From Gnomoniopsis sp. IMI 355080 (Eukaryota > Ascomycota > Sordariomycetes > Diaporthales > Gnomoniaceae), in assembly GCA_027946555.1 (NCBI GenBank), contig JAPEVC010000103.1, forward strand, positions 1 through 64,000: 64,000 nucleotides of DNA. The letters run 5' to 3'. The notes below the pieces were generated by a model. The model did no database searches, was not told where the DNA came from, and worked only from the letters and a program-made list of their open reading frames with translations. This document shows, piece after piece, positions 32,554-44,265 of the stretch. Position numbers and translations under genes: made by a program. Each line of letters starts with the position of its first letter. The stretch's first letter is position 1.

Positions 32554-32993
32554 ATGCAGATCTCAAAGACCCTCTTCGTCGTTGTCGGTTTCGCCTCTAC
32601 TGCTTTCGCTGCTGTAAGCAATCTTTCACCCATTTTGGCCCGCAATAAATTTTTGTGCAAGCTAACCAATGTTCCACAGTGCCCAATGGCGCCTGGTAAC
32701 ACCGACCCCAACTGCTGCTGGGGAGGTAGCACTGGCGAGGACGCCTGCTTGCGCCAGGCAGGTGGAGTCGCATGCAGCAACGGAGCTGACAAGGAAAACT
32801 TCTGTGTGAACATGGGCATCACCAAGGCGGAATGTGTAAGTTTCAAGAGACATATGGGTCTCAAGCATCACGTAATGCTAACTTCTTCCTCCTTGTATAG
32901 AATGCCGACTGCTGTGATACCCGGACCAGGAAGGGCAAGCCTTGCAACAAGGGCGCTAATGCCTGTGATGAGGATACTGGCTGCCCTAACTGA
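32554..32993 (+). CDS. Small secreted Cys-rich protein (102 residues, 12 Cys)
   Basis: Exons 32554-32613, 32680-32835 and 32901-32993. Exon 1 encodes exactly the signal peptide (MQISKTLFVVVGFASTAFAA). The 66- and 65-bp introns have GTAAG donors. The mature 82 residues contain twelve cysteines, including two CC pairs (NCCWGG, ADCCDT), and end DTGCPN. No tryptophan-rich or hydrophobin pattern (hydrophobins have eight Cys in a different order). The signal-peptide/mature split at an intron is typical of fungal effector-like and antifungal proteins. Function unknown. Intron 1 is a stop-free multiple of three. Confidence 0.8.
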
Positions 32994-34525
32994 GAGGCGC
33001 TAATCAAGTTGCTGGCCATGGCTGGAGCCCTTGGCATGACACGGTGGACTGCATCGACACAATCGATTCTGGGAGCATACGTGCAAGGGTCCTCAGGCGT
33101 TGGAACCGCACACTTGCTGTCTCATCGTTTATTGCTGGACCCTTATTTGATACCATTAGCCATTTCATTCAATATAATTTTCAAAAAGTTCTTTTCCCAC
33201 ACAGGCATATCAGTAGTCTGCCAGTGTTGTACAGTATTTGATCAGTCGCCGGTCTTAGAGACGTGGAGCGCGAGAATCGATTGCTCCATGAAGTTTCTTC
33301 AGTGAAACAATTCAGATCCACAGTATCATTGTAGGCGCATTCGTGACTTTTCGCAACACAGCTCAGGCTCATTAAAAGGATTCTGCGTGGTTCCAAAACG
33401 AAAAGGGACTGCTGACGTAGTTAGGTATGAAAACAGCGGCTTTTCGTGTTGGTTTCAAGTCACCCTCACTACTGACCTACATATGTAAAAGCGTGTGAAG
33501 ACACAGGCCTCGTTCTTTAGGCCCCTGCTTTTGGCTAGAAAGAATGTGATGCGGCACGCGCCGAAAGCATAATATCATCCAAGCGCCTCCCTCTTAGTCC
33601 TGTCACGGTGAATAGTCAGTTTAGTGCCGAAATTCTAGATGGCGCCGGCTTTCACTCGAAAGTTCGCAGACATTGGCACCTGATTCACAGGCGCTCGTGG
33701 CTAGTGTATAACCTTCTATTTCCTCTGGCACCAGCGTCATCTAGATGGTGTGTGCGAATTTAGACACTAGCTTCCGTTCTGCAGCTGACAACCGCGCTGT
33801 CACCGGTTGGACGCATTTGGTCTCAAGACGACTCGGTAAAGTACGATCTCTTTTTGTTGGATTCGATTCACCCAATCGAGGGTTGGATGATGGAATTATC
33901 TTGGCTTGAATTGACCACAGATTCTGACCGGCAAGATTCTCTCTTCCCATGGAAGTGTGGACTACCGACGTCGGCAGCATTGGCAGGGGACGGAAAATAG
34001 GAAATTGAGGCTGTCCAAGAACAAAAAAAATGACAGATTAAACTTCTGTCACATTGCGAATTCCATCAAGGCGATTGGGTCCTTCAAATAAAATAGTGTG
34101 ACATGTGGATCGCTCTCTCATGATCCCCTTGACGTTGAAATAAACTTCAGCCCCACTGCAAAGAGTGGCAGGGATATCCCAGATGCTGTAGCCCAGCTGC
34201 CAAGCAGCGCCAAGCCCTTACGTAGCAGGCGGTCAGGTCTGTCAGGTCAGGGGCTGTGGCGATCATCAAGAAGCAAAAAACAGCCCCACCAAAGCTTAGC
34301 GGTAACCTGCCTCAACTCAATGAACGATACACAACATCAACAGTCGAACACTCAACACCCACAGAGCTTCCAGGTATCAGGAGACCAGCTGCACATCTGG
34401 CAACGGAATTTGTCATCAAGTATTGAACTGATCTCTTTGTCACACCGATGCAAAGCCGTCAATAATCGCGTATTCTCAGCTGTCTTCTGGCTCAACACAT
34501 CGCTCCTTTCCGACCCGCGGCCAAG
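32994..34525. other. Spacer upstream of Mediator subunit gene
   Basis: No gene recognised. The last few hundred bases should contain the Med18 promoter. Confidence 0.4.
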
Positions 34526-35494
34526 ATGTACGAGCTTTTCATGACAGCCTTCCTCAACGCTGTTGATTATGATGCTGCTGCGTCGATAATCAGTGGCTAT
34601 AGCTGGGATACGCCCCATAAGCGCCTCTATCGCGTCCTCTACTTTGCCGGCGCAAACCCAAACAACCCAAGGCCCCTCACCAAGACGCAGAGCATCCACG
34701 GCCTGCCCCCGGAACCCGACCCTTTCTCCTTCGGCCTGCCCAACACTGAGCCCCCTCCTCCCCCCTCTGCCCGCTTTGTAGATCCTGGATGGAGCGAGCT
34801 GAGCGATATTCTTAAAAGGCAGGTGCTCCCCTTGTGTTGAGTCAACCCAGGGACCTAACAATACAGCAGGCAATCCTATATCGTCAACGCCCGCTATGAG
34901 GTTCTGCAAAGTCGCGACTTTGGCAACTCAGAACCCACCGCAGCAAATCACTTCGACGTGAACCCTGGCGCGCTATTCTGGAGCGAGATGCCCGACCCTC
35001 CTAGCGTCGCCGGTGGACAAGGCCTAATCATGCAGCGTAAGAAAATCGAGATCCACGACCAGCTCAACCTGCCCGCTGTGCTCCAAGAGAACGACTTCCG
35101 TTTCAAGTCCGAGGCTATAGAGGAGACCCACGACATCTACCACCGTGAAGCTCCCGTGGAATTCCACCTGACCCGCGTCTACCGGCTGCCTGCCGGCGCT
35201 GACCAGCCCGCCACCACCCTGCCGCCTCTGGAGTCTCTGCAGAAGGTCGACCCCGCCGGCCGATGGATGCTGACCGTCGTCGCGTACGTTATGGATGACC
35301 AATCGCCCGACAAGATCAAGGCAGCCCGCGACGCGCTGACGCAGGTCTTCGATGACCTGACACCTTGTGGCATTACATTCAAGCAGATCGACCGTAAGTA
35401 CTACGACACGCAACTTGCAGCGGCGCGCAAGCCTGCGACACAGTCTTTTGGGCAGACCCAGTCAATAGTTGGAGGTTCAGGGAGCGGGGCTTAG
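34526..35494 (+). CDS. med18: Mediator complex subunit 18 (Srb5)
   Basis: Exons 34526-34818 and 34870-35494 give 305 residues. The N-terminus MYELFMTAFLNAVDYDAAASI, then HKRLYRVLYFAG, and the C-terminal ITFKQIDRKYYDTQL are Med18 signatures. Med18 belongs to the Mediator head and contacts Med20 and RNA polymerase II. The only splice that keeps the protein intact (LKRQSYIVNARYEV) uses a GC donor (AG|GCAGGT) and a CAGCAG acceptor, giving a 51-bp GC-AG intron with a CTAAC branch. The nearby GT donor shifts the frame to an early stop. The frame ends at a TAG, but the same frame stays open for another 141 codons beyond it, as described in the next entry. Confidence 0.88.
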
Positions 35495-35920
35495 TATGCC
35501 ACGCCACCCGACAGAGATACCCTCCAGCTCAACGATGGTTATGACCCAAAGACCGGGCTGTACTACTCGCCAAATATTCCCCAGGTGGAAGCCGAAGTCC
35601 CGGAGTCAATAATAAGTCCACCACCGAGGACAGAACATCACCTTGACTCGTTTGAGGATGCGGCTACAGTTGAAGAGGCTAGTATGTCATCCATTGTAAG
35701 AGATGACAGCGTGAGCCCTTCAGAAATGTCTGCTACCCCATCGATCATGGGTGAGAGCGTTTCAGTGCACATCCCCGACCCTCCGGGTGCTGTACCCGCC
35801 CCGGATCTCTCCATGGATTCTATGGCAGAGACAATCGAGGAAGCGTTGAAGACTGAGGCGCAGAAGTCAAGCACATCGTTCAGTTATAATGCTGGACTCA
35901 TGACACAGTTTTTCCAGTAG
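35495..35920 (+). other. Open frame continuing past the Med18 stop codon
   Basis: Immediately after the Med18 TAG the same reading frame stays open for 141 codons. It encodes an acidic Ser/Pro/Glu-rich sequence (DGYDPKTGLYYSPNIPQV, PPPRTEHHLDSFEDAATV, ending MTQFFQ). It has no early ATG of its own and no domain I recognise. It could be a rarely used read-through extension, the 3' part of a separate gene with an unseen first exon, a former C-terminus cut off by a nonsense change, or chance. Confidence 0.3.
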
Positions 35921-37255
35921 CATTGACCTGGGCACTTTTTCGCCTTCGTCCCTCAATTAGGCGGTCGGCTGAGAACCCAGACGAAGTCTTGAAGGTCCTG
36001 GAGAAGAGACAAATAACATCCAAGCTGATTGATGATGAGAGTCGTCAGACGAGAAATATGCGCCCCCTGTCACTGAGCCATGTCTGCAACGGCTATAGTC
36101 GCTGCTGATCGTGGATGCCTCTAAAAAGGATGTTGTGAAAGAAACGTGGTCCTGAAGTGATAGTGGGAGATAGCGACCAGACCAGCGAGAATGATGTCTC
36201 CACGCTTGCCAATGTTGGGCCCTCAGCAGACACATCGTATAAACTTGCGCGAGCGCAATGGGGATCGGACATAGAATTTGCATAAGATAGACCGGAAGGA
36301 AAGGGAAACACCCGTGTGAGGCTTATTGCAGACCGTCAACGTACGGAATTCTCGGTACATATGAGCGTTAATCTTTAATGCAATGAAGGCGCTCGACGTG
36401 TTCACCTATTTGGCACTGCATGGTATGCCTTTCTCCGGCTCTAAACCCGATCACTGTTCTCCTCATCACTAGCTACGCTGGATCCGTCCGTCTACTTGGA
36501 CTACACGCTTGGAGACGCCACATGCATTCAGAGCGACGTTCGAATACTGCCAAGTCCTGCAGGAGCCGACAGCGTTCTCATGTCATCAAAGTAGAACAAA
36601 GAAATCTCTCAGAAAAAGAAGGTTGGCGATAACCTTGTTTTGTCCGGAACAGGGCAAAATGCAAGCTACGGTGATGATCTACAGGAGCAGCAACACAGCA
36701 GGTGACACATTTCAATGTCGCACTCAAATAGCTCATTGGCGGACACGGATACTTCGAGAAGCCGTTCAGAAGGTACGATAATGGGATTGACAGCGAAATT
36801 TGCCAGTTCCCTGGTGTCATCGGCTCGCAGCCTTCCCCTTTTCTCACGGCTACCGGCCTTCCTAAAAAAGCAAGCTGCGAAGCCTCAATTTGGGCGCACG
36901 CAACATGGCACGATACGCACGACCAGACGACCAACCACGGCGGCAGGGACCTTCCCATGCACGCAATGATATGCAGTGTATCCAGCTTCTGTATTGGGCA
37001 GCTCCAATTATTGCGGGCCTCCGTGGTGGCACATCGGGGCGTCATCACCCCCCTGTCCCGTGGGCCCGCGGTATACGCTTGCGGGCCGGCGACCGACGAT
37101 AACGTCTCCCCCGGTCCTGATTTGGAAATGCACCTCTTGCTCTTTTTATAAAGGGCCAAGGACCGCGGCGGTGCTTTTCTTGGCCCGTCCTGTCCTGGCC
37201 TTGGCATCCCGATCTCCCCTAGGACTTGACGGGCCCAATCACTGCATCACCAAGC
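35921..37255. other. Spacer upstream of the S53 peptidase
   Basis: No gene recognised. It includes the peptidase promoter. Confidence 0.4.
37143..37153 (+). promoter_or_regulatory. Candidate TATA box of the S53 peptidase gene
   Basis: TTTTTATAAAG lies about 105 bases upstream of the ATG at 37256. Confidence 0.35.
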
Positions 37256-39174
37256 ATGGGTTTCCTCAAGGCAGCCTCCTCGCTGCTCGGCCTGGCCGGT
37301 GCTGCCAGTGCCTTCCCGACCTTCAGCAACCCCTGGTCGTCCTCGTCGTCCTCCGATGTCTATGTCAACCATGTCATCGAGAGCCTGGCATCCCCTCCGC
37401 GGGGCTGGGCAAAGGACGAGTCCCGTGTGCTTGACAAGGACTCAGAGGGGATCCGTCTGCGGGTGCACCTGGCGCGCCAGGACATGGACAAATTCTACGA
37501 GGTTGCGCTCAACATCGCTACGCCTGGACACAGTCAGTATGGTGACCATATGAGCCAGCACCACATTGACGCAATCATTGCGCCAAAGGATGAGTCTGGC
37601 AGCATGGTCATGGAGTGGCTTGAGACCATGGGCATGAGGAGCTACGCTTCGTACTCCAAGCGTGGTGACTCGATCATTATTGAGGCGAGTGTTGCGCAGA
37701 TTGAGAGGCTTCTTGATGCTGAGTACAGTGCTTTCTGTGAGTGGATCTCTCAAACCTACAAGAAATATGCCAATAAGGTTGCTAACTCGGCCATAGACAA
37801 CGCTGAGACTGGAGAGACGTCTGTCCGTACTCTTGAGTTCAGCCTGCCCACTGTACTGCAGGGCCACGTTGATATGGTGCAGCCCACCACCTTCTTCGGC
37901 TTCCGCTCTTACAAGAGCGCCATCAAGAACATCCGGCCGTTCGATGAGTCAGAGGCCAAGGTTGACGCCACTGAGGCTGTCACGGGCTGCGCATCCAACG
38001 TCAACCCCACGTGCTTGTCCAACCTCTACTCTTTTGCCGATGCTGACGACTACACTTCTGGTCTGATGGGCATTGCTGGTTTCCTGTAAGTAGCTTTGTC
38101 ACGCTCCTGACGCCTGACGCCGGGCTAACAGTATTCCCACACAGCGAGCAATACGCCATTGAGTCCGACCTAGAGACCTTCATGAGCAAGTACGCCACGG
38201 AGGGCAACGCGGATGAGAGCTTCACCTGCGTTGTCGTCAATGATGGCTCCTGCCCCACGGCTGCTGCTGACGCTGGTGACGAGGCTAACCTCGACGTGCA
38301 ATACGCCCGCTCCATCACCGAGTCTATTCCACTGACCTACTATTCCACTGGTGGCCTTGGTGAGTGGGTCGGCTCTGGCACCAACACCAACGAGCCTTAC
38401 GTCGAGTTCCTCGACTACCTCCTCGATCTTGACGACGCAGATCTCCCCAACACGCTCTCTATTTCATACGGTGACGATGAGGCCACTGTTCCAGATGACT
38501 ATGCCACCACCGCTTGCGACCTCTTCTCCCAGCTTGGCGCGCGCGGCGTGTCTGTGCTTGTTGCAGCAGGCGACTCGGGTGTCGGCGGTGCTGGCGACTG
38601 CACCGTCGACGGCGTCAAGGAGTTCGCCGTGTCTTTCCCGGCCTCTTGCCCGTGGGTGACGACCGTTGGCGGCACCTCGGGTCAGGCTCCCGAGGCGGCC
38701 TGGACTGATGGTGGCGGCGGTTTCTCCTCGCTCTTCGGCCAGCCGTCATACCAAGCGTCCACTGTCAACGCGTGGCTCGAAGACGACACCACGCACGACG
38801 CTGTCACTCAATATTTCAACGCCAGCGGTCGTGCATACCCTGACGTCTCCGCACAGGCGACGGACTTTGTGATTGTCGTGGACGGAAAGACGGAGTTGGT
38901 CGACGGTACGAGCTGTGCCACGCCCACATTTGCCAGTGTCATCCAGCTGGTCAACTCGGACCGCGTGGCGAACGGCAAGGCCGGGCTGGGCTTCTTGAAC
39001 CCATGGCTGTACACGAATGCAAGCTCTGCGCTGACGGATATCACGAGCGGAAGCATTGGCGGATGTCCTGGCATTAGTGGAGCGGGCTTCGATGCGGTGA
39101 CTGGCTGGGACCCGGCTACCGGGCTCGGCACACCGGTCTTTACGTCTCTGTTGGCTGTCAGCAGCGAGACATGA
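37256..39174 (+). CDS. Secreted sedolisin (S53) tripeptidyl peptidase
   Basis: Exons 37256-37736, 37797-38085 and 38145-39174 give 599 residues. Introns of 60 and 59 bp have GTGAGT and GTAAGT donors. A signal peptide (MGFLKAASSLLGLAGAASA) is followed by a pro-kumamolisin activation domain (HLARQDMDKFYEVAL, TPGHSQYGDHMSQHHI) that ends near residue 200. The mature S53 domain shows the acid pair Glu303/Asp307 in EANLDVQYA, the oxyanion Asp400 in AAGDSG, and Ser513 in DGTSCATP, a variant of the usual SGTS motif. The C-terminal calcium site is visible (DITSGSIGGC, GWDPATGLGTP). The family removes tripeptides from protein N-termini at acid pH outside the cell. It is complete; the first intron is stop-free and a multiple of three. 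Confidence 0.95.
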
Positions 39175-39371
39175 GTGAGGGGGGAGGGAGGTGGCGGCAG
39201 GTTGTCTTGCCGATACGTCTTTGCACCACATAAATGTCTCTTTTGTCGATTGACTATTTGTTGGAGGGGAAGTGAGTGAGTGTACATAATGAATGAAACA
39301 CGATTTGATGTGTCATCCACCTTCATCCTCGTACGCGAGTCTGAAAAGCTCTCACACGCTCCCGCTACCAA

Positions 39372-40436
39372 TCATACTGAACAGATAGCCCTCCTCCTGT
39401 TCTCCAACGCGGCCTTGACCACCCCTGGCGTACCTGCACTCTCAAATGCATGCGGAACCCCCGGATAGAGATGGAACTCTGTCTGGACATTCGCCTCGAC
39501 AAGCCGCGCCGCATACGCAATATCCTCATCCCGGAACAAATCCAGGCTGCCCGTATCAATATACATGCTCGGCAAGCCCACCAAATCCTTCACACTGGCC
39601 CGTCCCGGCGCATCATACACACTCACCTCTGCATCCGCCCGCCCTGCCCTCTCCTCACCCAAATAAGCTCGCCAACCAATCGCATTCTGTGGCTCGGTCC
39701 ACATCAAAAACTCCCTCACCGGCCAGTCCTCTCCATACCGGCCGATGGTCCGATCGTCGAGCATCGGGTAGACCAACACGGCTTTCGCCACGGGCGGACT
39801 CAGCCGGCGATCCCGCGCGACCAGCGCCAAGCCGGCAGCGACCCCGCCACCCGCACTCGGGCCCACGATCACGATCCGCGCGGGATCGACCCCGAACTCG
39901 GCCGCGTGCGCCGAGAGCCAGGCGAGGGCGGCATAGCAATCCTCGACGGGACCGGGCGCGGGGTTCTCGGGCGCGAGGCGGTAGCCGACCGCAAAGACCT
40001 GTGTGTCCCAAGAAAGGACGTCACGTTTTACCATGGGCGAAAAGTCCTTGACGCTGCCGGTGATGAAGCCGCCGCCGTGGATGTGGAGGACGGCGCGGCG
40101 TGGTGGTTCCGAGGGCCCGAGGGGCGCGTTGTGGGCTTCCGTGGCCCAGCGTGTGACGGTTATGGAGACGCCGTCAAAGGAGGTGACGGTGTGTGCGGTT
40201 TCTTTGAGTATGCCGTCGTCTTCGATGTGTGGAAACGTGGTGCGGATGAGCACCTCGGTGTTGGCACGCAACTCCAGGGCTGTCTTGGGATCGGGATGTG
40301 GAAGGCTTTTCCTGATGGAGGCGAGGGCGGTGCGGAATGGTGCGGTGGTTTCTGCGAACTCTGGGTCGTAGCCTACACTACCGGTGGTTCGTGGAGTTGC
40401 TTTGGAGCTGCCCTCCGCGATAGAGGAGGAGGCCAT
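39372..40436 (-). CDS. HSL-type esterase/lipase (alpha/beta hydrolase fold 3)
   Basis: 354 residues from the ATG at 40436 (MASSSIAEG). The frame could start 34 codons earlier at 40538, but that extension looks like leader. Intronless. Hormone-sensitive-lipase family features are the HGGGF oxyanion box at residues 120-124, the nucleophile elbow GPSAGGG with Ser194, the acid Asp in DTGSLDLFRDED, and the catalytic His in YPGVPHAFE. No signal peptide, so probably intracellular. Members hydrolyse short-chain esters or modify metabolites. It is convergent with the S53 peptidase, with 197 bases between the stop codons. GC content is high and codon use looks normal. Confidence 0.92.
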   Translation of the reverse strand: MASSSIAEGSSKATPRTTGSVGYDPEFAETTAPFRTALASIRKSLPHPDPKTALELRANTEVLIRTTFPHIEDDGILKETAHTVTSFDGVSITVTRWATEAHNAPLGPSEPPRRAVLHIHGGGFITGSVKDFSPMVKRDVLSWDTQVFAVGYRLAPENPAPGPVEDCYAALAWLSAHAAEFGVDPARIVIVGPSAGGGVAAGLALVARDRRLSPPVAKAVLVYPMLDDRTIGRYGEDWPVREFLMWTEPQNAIGWRAYLGEERAGRADAEVSVYDAPGRASVKDLVGLPSMYIDTGSLDLFRDEDIAYAARLVEANVQTEFHLYPGVPHAFESAGTPGVVKAALENRRRAICSV

Positions 40437-42337
40437 GATGACTGTTTGAGGCTTGGGAATTTTCCTTCTGTAGATGCCGTTGAGTGAGTGCTGAATGAGA
40501 GTTCCCGGGGATGAGTAGTACTTATCGTAGAGCATCACAGAAGTAAATAGGTTTCAGGTACGGCGCTTACGGCGAGTCGGTATCCTTGTCTCGTGGTCTC
40601 GGCAACTTATAAAGTGCGGGATCCTCATCGTTCGGACGTATAGGCCAGATGTCTGACACGTCTCGGGTATTTGAAGCTATTACATGCTTAGCAGTCAACG
40701 AACTCCCCTTTCGAAAGTCTCATTCCAGGGCACAAGGCTAAGATTAACATCGTCTGCACACATGCAGTGCAGCCGGGGCTGATATTTCTCAACTTGTGCC
40801 TTAGTATCGATGATCCCTTTTAAGAATGAACTTTGCGAAGTTCAATATGATTGGCACTTATTGCTTGAGTCCAGACCAATTACCGAGATATGTCTCCGTC
40901 GTCACTCTGAGTCTCAGTTCGGGTGATTCGGGCATCATAGGTTGGCTTTGAGCCTAATCGGGATGTGGGATCCACTTAAAACGCAATTGTGCGGTACGTG
41001 CCTGCAATTATTGTTATTTTCAGCACAGTACGTGTATATACGGCCCTCGTACTAGTCTTTCGATATCCTAAAAATGTAAACGCTCCAAGGACTCTTCCAC
41101 TTCCAATTTCCCCGTGTCCTTTCCCTAACGACGAACGGAGTATGCCTAGGTAGAGAGACTTTGCGGATTTAAGGCTCTGTGGATTTACGGCTTCGCACAG
41201 TATACTCCGTAAGTATCTCCCTGCCTATACCTACCTAGGCACCTACCTCCTATGTAGGTAGGTAGGTAGGTACGTACGTACGTAGTTAGGTAGGTATTTA
41301 GGTACCCTGGCGGACACTCACTAGACCACGTCAGTCCAAGGTAACTCATTTCTTGAATTACCGGATTACTTGACCAGGGATCAAAGTCATAATGGAATTT
41401 TTTATCTGATGCGATACATTGATGATAGACACTGTCATTCTGACTAGTGGTCATCACTGATGGCAGCAGATTTGGAGTCACACGGTCCACAAAAAGATTC
41501 GCGCTATCTTTCAAGAACTATTGTTCAACAGACCCGATCCTTTCTCTATATGAATTGATCATTTGTCCAACCTGGGAGGAGAACCCTCTTCAAGGGGTAG
41601 CAAGAGTATATATTCCGGGTTAGGAATGCATTCCAGTTCAAAATTAGCAGTCACGCGTGCATGAGCACCAGGGCTCACAAACCAGCGGGTCGTATATTCT
41701 AACAAAAAAGAAGAACCGCGCCACCTTTACCAGAATGTTGCTCTGTCCTTTATAGAACCCTCGTATCGGGAACGCCGATGTCGATACATTTGTCGACCCA
41801 GATCGTCAGGTTGAGATAGCAGACAACAACAAGCTGAATCATGCTTTCGCATTATGTTTGTTCTCAAACGAATTCTCGCTTATGCATTGTTAGAACTCTG
41901 CGTGACTGCGTCGCTGCGTGCTCGAGATGATTCTGGTGAAAGTTGGTCGAGCACTTCAGCTTCCAAAGCGTGGTGCAGCACGCCAAATATACCATTATTA
42001 CCGTACATACCGTTCCATCTACCCGTTGTGGAAGATGTAGTGCTGGTAGTAATTCAGATGTTCCAATTTTGAAATCACCAGTTTGGTGCACTTCATGGGT
42101 TGATGTCACGCCATTCTAAAAGCCCCTAATGACAAACGACCGGAACTCTCCGAGATCTTGCCTCAGTATAAATGAGAGATCAATGATACCTTTTCAATTG
42201 AATTGAACAGAATTCTGGGGTTTCTTGTAGACTTCTGAATATTACGTGTTCTTCAGATACCGAACTTAAGCGGCCGGGAGATCCTGTGTCAACTTTTTCT
42301 TCGCGCGCGACTCAACAAAGACTTAATCGAAGCGACA
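40437..42337. other. Gene-poor region with TAGG repeat block
   Basis: No accepted gene. A 72-codon ATG frame at 41854-42072 begins with a signal-peptide-like stretch (VLKRILAYALLELCVTAS) but has no support beyond that. The repeat block at 41225-41306 is listed separately. Confidence 0.4.
41225..41306. repeat. Imperfect TAGG/CCTA tetranucleotide repeat block
   Basis: Begins with CTACC/TACCTACC words, turns to GTAGGTAGGTAGGTAGGTACGTACGTACGTAG, then GGTAGGTATTTAGGTACC. The two halves are complementary, so the block can fold back on itself. It is the largest of about twenty similar tracts spread through the window. Confidence 0.85.
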
Positions 42338-42529
42338 ATGTCCACTCTTTCGAACCCCCAAATGGACCATGTAATGATGCTCATGAGCAAATATGTGCCC
42401 GAAACAATCCAGGACAACTGGCGTCTCGTGGGAATAACCAGCATCATGACTGGACTCTGTCTCTGCCCTGTCGCTGCTTGGGCTTGGGAGTCTATTCAAA
42501 ATCGTCGATCCGCGTCGTCTGCCCCATAA
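42338..42529 (+). CDS. Possible small membrane protein (63 residues)
   Basis: Intact ATG-to-TAA frame. An N-terminal Met-rich amphipathic part (MDHVMMLMSKYVPETI) is followed by one hydrophobic segment (LVGITSIMTGLCLCPVAAWAW) and a short Arg/Ser tail. It could be a one-pass membrane microprotein. No family was recognised and there is no other support. Confidence 0.3.
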   Translation: MSTLSNPQMDHVMMLMSKYVPETIQDNWRLVGITSIMTGLCLCPVAAWAWESIQNRRSASSAP

Positions 42530-44106
42530 AACTCCCAACCGGTTGGTTCAGGCTCATCTCGTCCCTTTTCCAGGCATTGACACGATCGGAGCCCCCGCTG
42601 GGGCCTACCCCTTTAAGCCTCCGTTGCTTTCACACGGCGTGAGTCCTAAAGGCTGTCGAGATACTTTAGTTTACTTCGTATGCTGATGGGCTTAGGGCAA
42701 GCATATCTCGTCGACAGAGGTATCCGGTGGCCAGAATTTACTCGAGTGTCAGAGACCTCGATCCCACAACTTTTTTCCAAGGACACCAAAGTTTGCTAGG
42801 CAGTCGGAACTCGGGTATTCAAGCACAATCTAACATAATCAACAATAAACTTAAGAAGATGGTGACCTAGGTTCGCGTTTTGGTATGACTTAATGGACAG
42901 AAACTTCATTAAAAACAGACACTTGACTACTGCCTGTTCACACGGCTCAAGACCGGTGTAGTAATGAAATTTGGTAGCAAGATCGATTCAGACGTACTTA
43001 TGGTTACCCATATAGCGCTGCTAAGGTGTAGTGAGGTATCCAAGTATCCAAATTTGATATTAGGAACATTAGCGGTGTACCATTCCTGATATCATGACGC
43101 ATTCAAATACACGCCTTGGGAATCGCCCAGATGAGATGAGATGTCACAGGGCCTTATTTTCTCGAATACAAAACAAAGATTTTGCTATACCTAGTTATGT
43201 GTAAAGTAAAAAAAGGCACCTGCATATATGGTGTTTGGGACTCAACACAGTGCTCCAACAAACCACCACATCCTCGTTCACACTGGCCGTCAACAACATC
43301 GGTGTCCCTGGGAGCGGTATCCGAATTGACCGAGTCCGGTTCCCGTAGAACACAATGTTTGCGATCAATACTGAACGGCGGTCAAAGATCTTGGGCTGAG
43401 CCGCCTTGCTGTTCCAAACGCATGTCTGAGACCCACGTCCAGACGTATGTAGGTCCACCTGCACATAAGCTTAAAGTGGCACTGTCGTAGTGTCCGTATT
43501 GCCTTGCATTAGCGTTCCCGACCGACTACCGGACCATTCGGCCACCTGCCTATACCGCTCGCCTCCAGCCTGTGCGCAGGCGGGTGCATACATTCTTTAC
43601 CTAATTAACTTTCTGGGGGGTACCACCTCTTTCTCTTGTACAGAACAAAGCCCAGAGGGACAAGGGAGATCATCACGTCAACTTCCCATATTAATCCACC
43701 CGAGGTCGCTCCAATACGAAGCTGAGAAGCTTGGCTACCCACTTAAACACCTCAACTCCGCCCTTTCTAGCCTCACGAGTTGAACCATCCTAACCCCACT
43801 GTAGCCCCCCTCCCAACCACAACTAAAGTCATGGGATCAGAGACAAGATGCGAAAATAGAGGAAACACCCCTCGTATAGCGCGTGAGCTGCTGTTGTGAG
43901 GTACGAGACGATCGGCACACGGCTGACTTAACTCGTATTCTTTCCCGCATATGTACTAACGTGAGATGCCAAGACAACAGACAACTCAACGCGCCATGAG
44001 TATTGTGCATCACACGTTGCTTTCGCGGGTGTCGCTCACGGGCAAAGGGTTGCAGTATGACATACAGTATGCGAACTCAATTCCCTATTCTGGATATCAG
44101 TCTGCG
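42530..44106. other. Gene-poor spacer
   Basis: No accepted gene. Several short frames between 43180 and 43790 lack any signature. Confidence 0.4.
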
Positions 44107-44115
44107 CATATAAAG
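44107..44115 (+). promoter_or_regulatory. Candidate TATA box of the cerato-platanin gene
   Basis: CATATAAAG lies about 155 bases upstream of the ATG at 44266. Confidence 0.4.
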
Positions 44116-44265
44116 AAGACACAGGCCTCTACTCCGTGACATTTTCAGCATATGACTTCACACCACCTCTGACCACCTATACAGCAAATCCTCTTGCATA
44201 ACACAGTCAAAACACACAAGAATCTCAGTCTCAAATCCATCAATCCCAAATACCAACTACCCAAA

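Noticed and set aside
39450..40487. 345-codon plus-strand frame opposite the esterase
   Set aside because: Antisense shadow in GC-rich coding sequence; the composition (Pro/Arg/Gly/Asp) is that of a reversed gene.
41225..41306. TAGG repeat block as a telomere remnant
   Set aside because: The unit is TAGG/TACG, not TTAGGG, and it forms an inverted pattern inside a gene-bearing region.
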